A DNA stretch of 20,558 nt from positions 1-20,558 of IMG/VR virus record IMGVR_UViG_3300006086_000044; one strand, written 5' to 3'. The translations under genes and the position numbers were made by a program. How positions within the stretch are numbered: the first letter of the stretch is position 1; each line of letters opens with the position of its first letter. Below the pieces are notes generated by a model. The model was given only the letters and a program-made list of their open reading frames with translations, did no database searches and was not told the origin of the DNA. The stretch comes from a virus. Positions 20,438-20,558 of the stretch are shown piece by piece.

Positions 20438-20558
20438 TATGAAACCCTTGTGAATGTGCCAGAAGCTGTGAATGTGTGGACGGTGTAGCTGCCGTTGGTT
20501 GTGATAGTGCCACCTGTGCAGACCATTGAGCCTGTGAGGTAAGTCACCTCTACGACAC
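20437..20558 (-). CDS. Partial CDS: C-terminal end of a glycine-rich tail-type protein
   Basis: The last 39 codons of a gene enter from the right edge of the window; the start lies outside. The reading frame is open from 20558 to TAA (20439..20437). The end TNGSYTVHTFTASGTFTRV is typical of Gly/Thr/Ser-rich beta domains at the C-terminus of phage tail-fibre or adhesin-like proteins. It suggests that tail genes continue to the right. Confidence 0.6.
   Translation of the reverse strand, partial: VVEVTYLTGSMVCTGGTITTNGSYTVHTFTASGTFTRVS

Noticed and set aside
1-20558. CRISPR arrays, tRNA and rRNA genes, insertion sequences, attachment sites
   Set aside because: I saw no regularly spaced repeat array, no tRNA cloverleaf or TTCRA arm, no transposase or integrase, and no target-site duplications.

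Overview
The window is part of a tailed double-stranded DNA phage genome (Caudoviricetes) that infects a Gram-negative host. The evidence for the host type is a complete Rz/Rz1 spanin pair with an outer-membrane lipobox and a signal-anchor (SAR) type endolysin. Genes are tightly packed: many start codons overlap the previous stop as ATGA, and most genes have an AGGAG-like ribosome binding site. No host chromosomal genes, rRNA, tRNA, integrase, capsid, portal or terminase genes were seen, so this is a fragment of a larger genome.

Layout, plus strand, 143 to 13584. A sigma70-like promoter (64..92) drives a run of small early genes, then an ATP-dependent DNA ligase, more small genes and a Dda/RecD2-like SF1 helicase. 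A second sigma70-like promoter (4950..4978) precedes a small gene, a Cas4/RecB-type PD-(D/E)XK nuclease with a likely Fe-S cluster, and a Sak4-like RecA-fold ATPase. After an intergenic element come a putative ssDNA-binding protein, a probable structured RNA leader, a ParB-domain/DNA methyltransferase fusion, and a family A DNA polymerase carrying an N-terminal uracil-DNA-glycosylase-like domain. Together these form a replication, recombination and DNA-modification module. The strand ends in a run of small, more AT-rich accessory genes (11648 to 13584).

Layout, minus strand, 20558 down to 13612. Read in the direction of transcription: the end of a glycine-rich tail-type protein, two small proteins, a zincin metallopeptidase-like protein, a PurD-like ATP-grasp protein interrupted by a complete intein with a LAGLIDADG endonuclease, a 52-residue protein, a zinc-finger-like protein, a tail fibre, two small proteins, a holin, a SAR endolysin and Rz with nested Rz1. 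This is a virion and lysis module that converges on the early module at about 13.6 kb.

Two things stand out. First, four copies of a composite DNA element lie at module boundaries (2..35, 7135..7168, 13599..13632, 16711..16744). Each consists of two TRTGNNCAYR decamers exactly 24 bp apart, centre to centre, around a 14-bp AT-rich palindrome. Related motifs sit inside both sigma70-like promoters, and two copies are followed by the same 13 bp. This looks like a genome-wide control system particular to this phage. Second, the PurD-like protein has lost the family's phosphoribosylamine-binding motif and part of the metal site, sits beside a zinc peptidase-like gene, and is split by an intein at its active site. 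That points to an ATP-grasp ligase with a non-purine role in the virion module. All functional calls come from reading motifs by eye; no database search was run.
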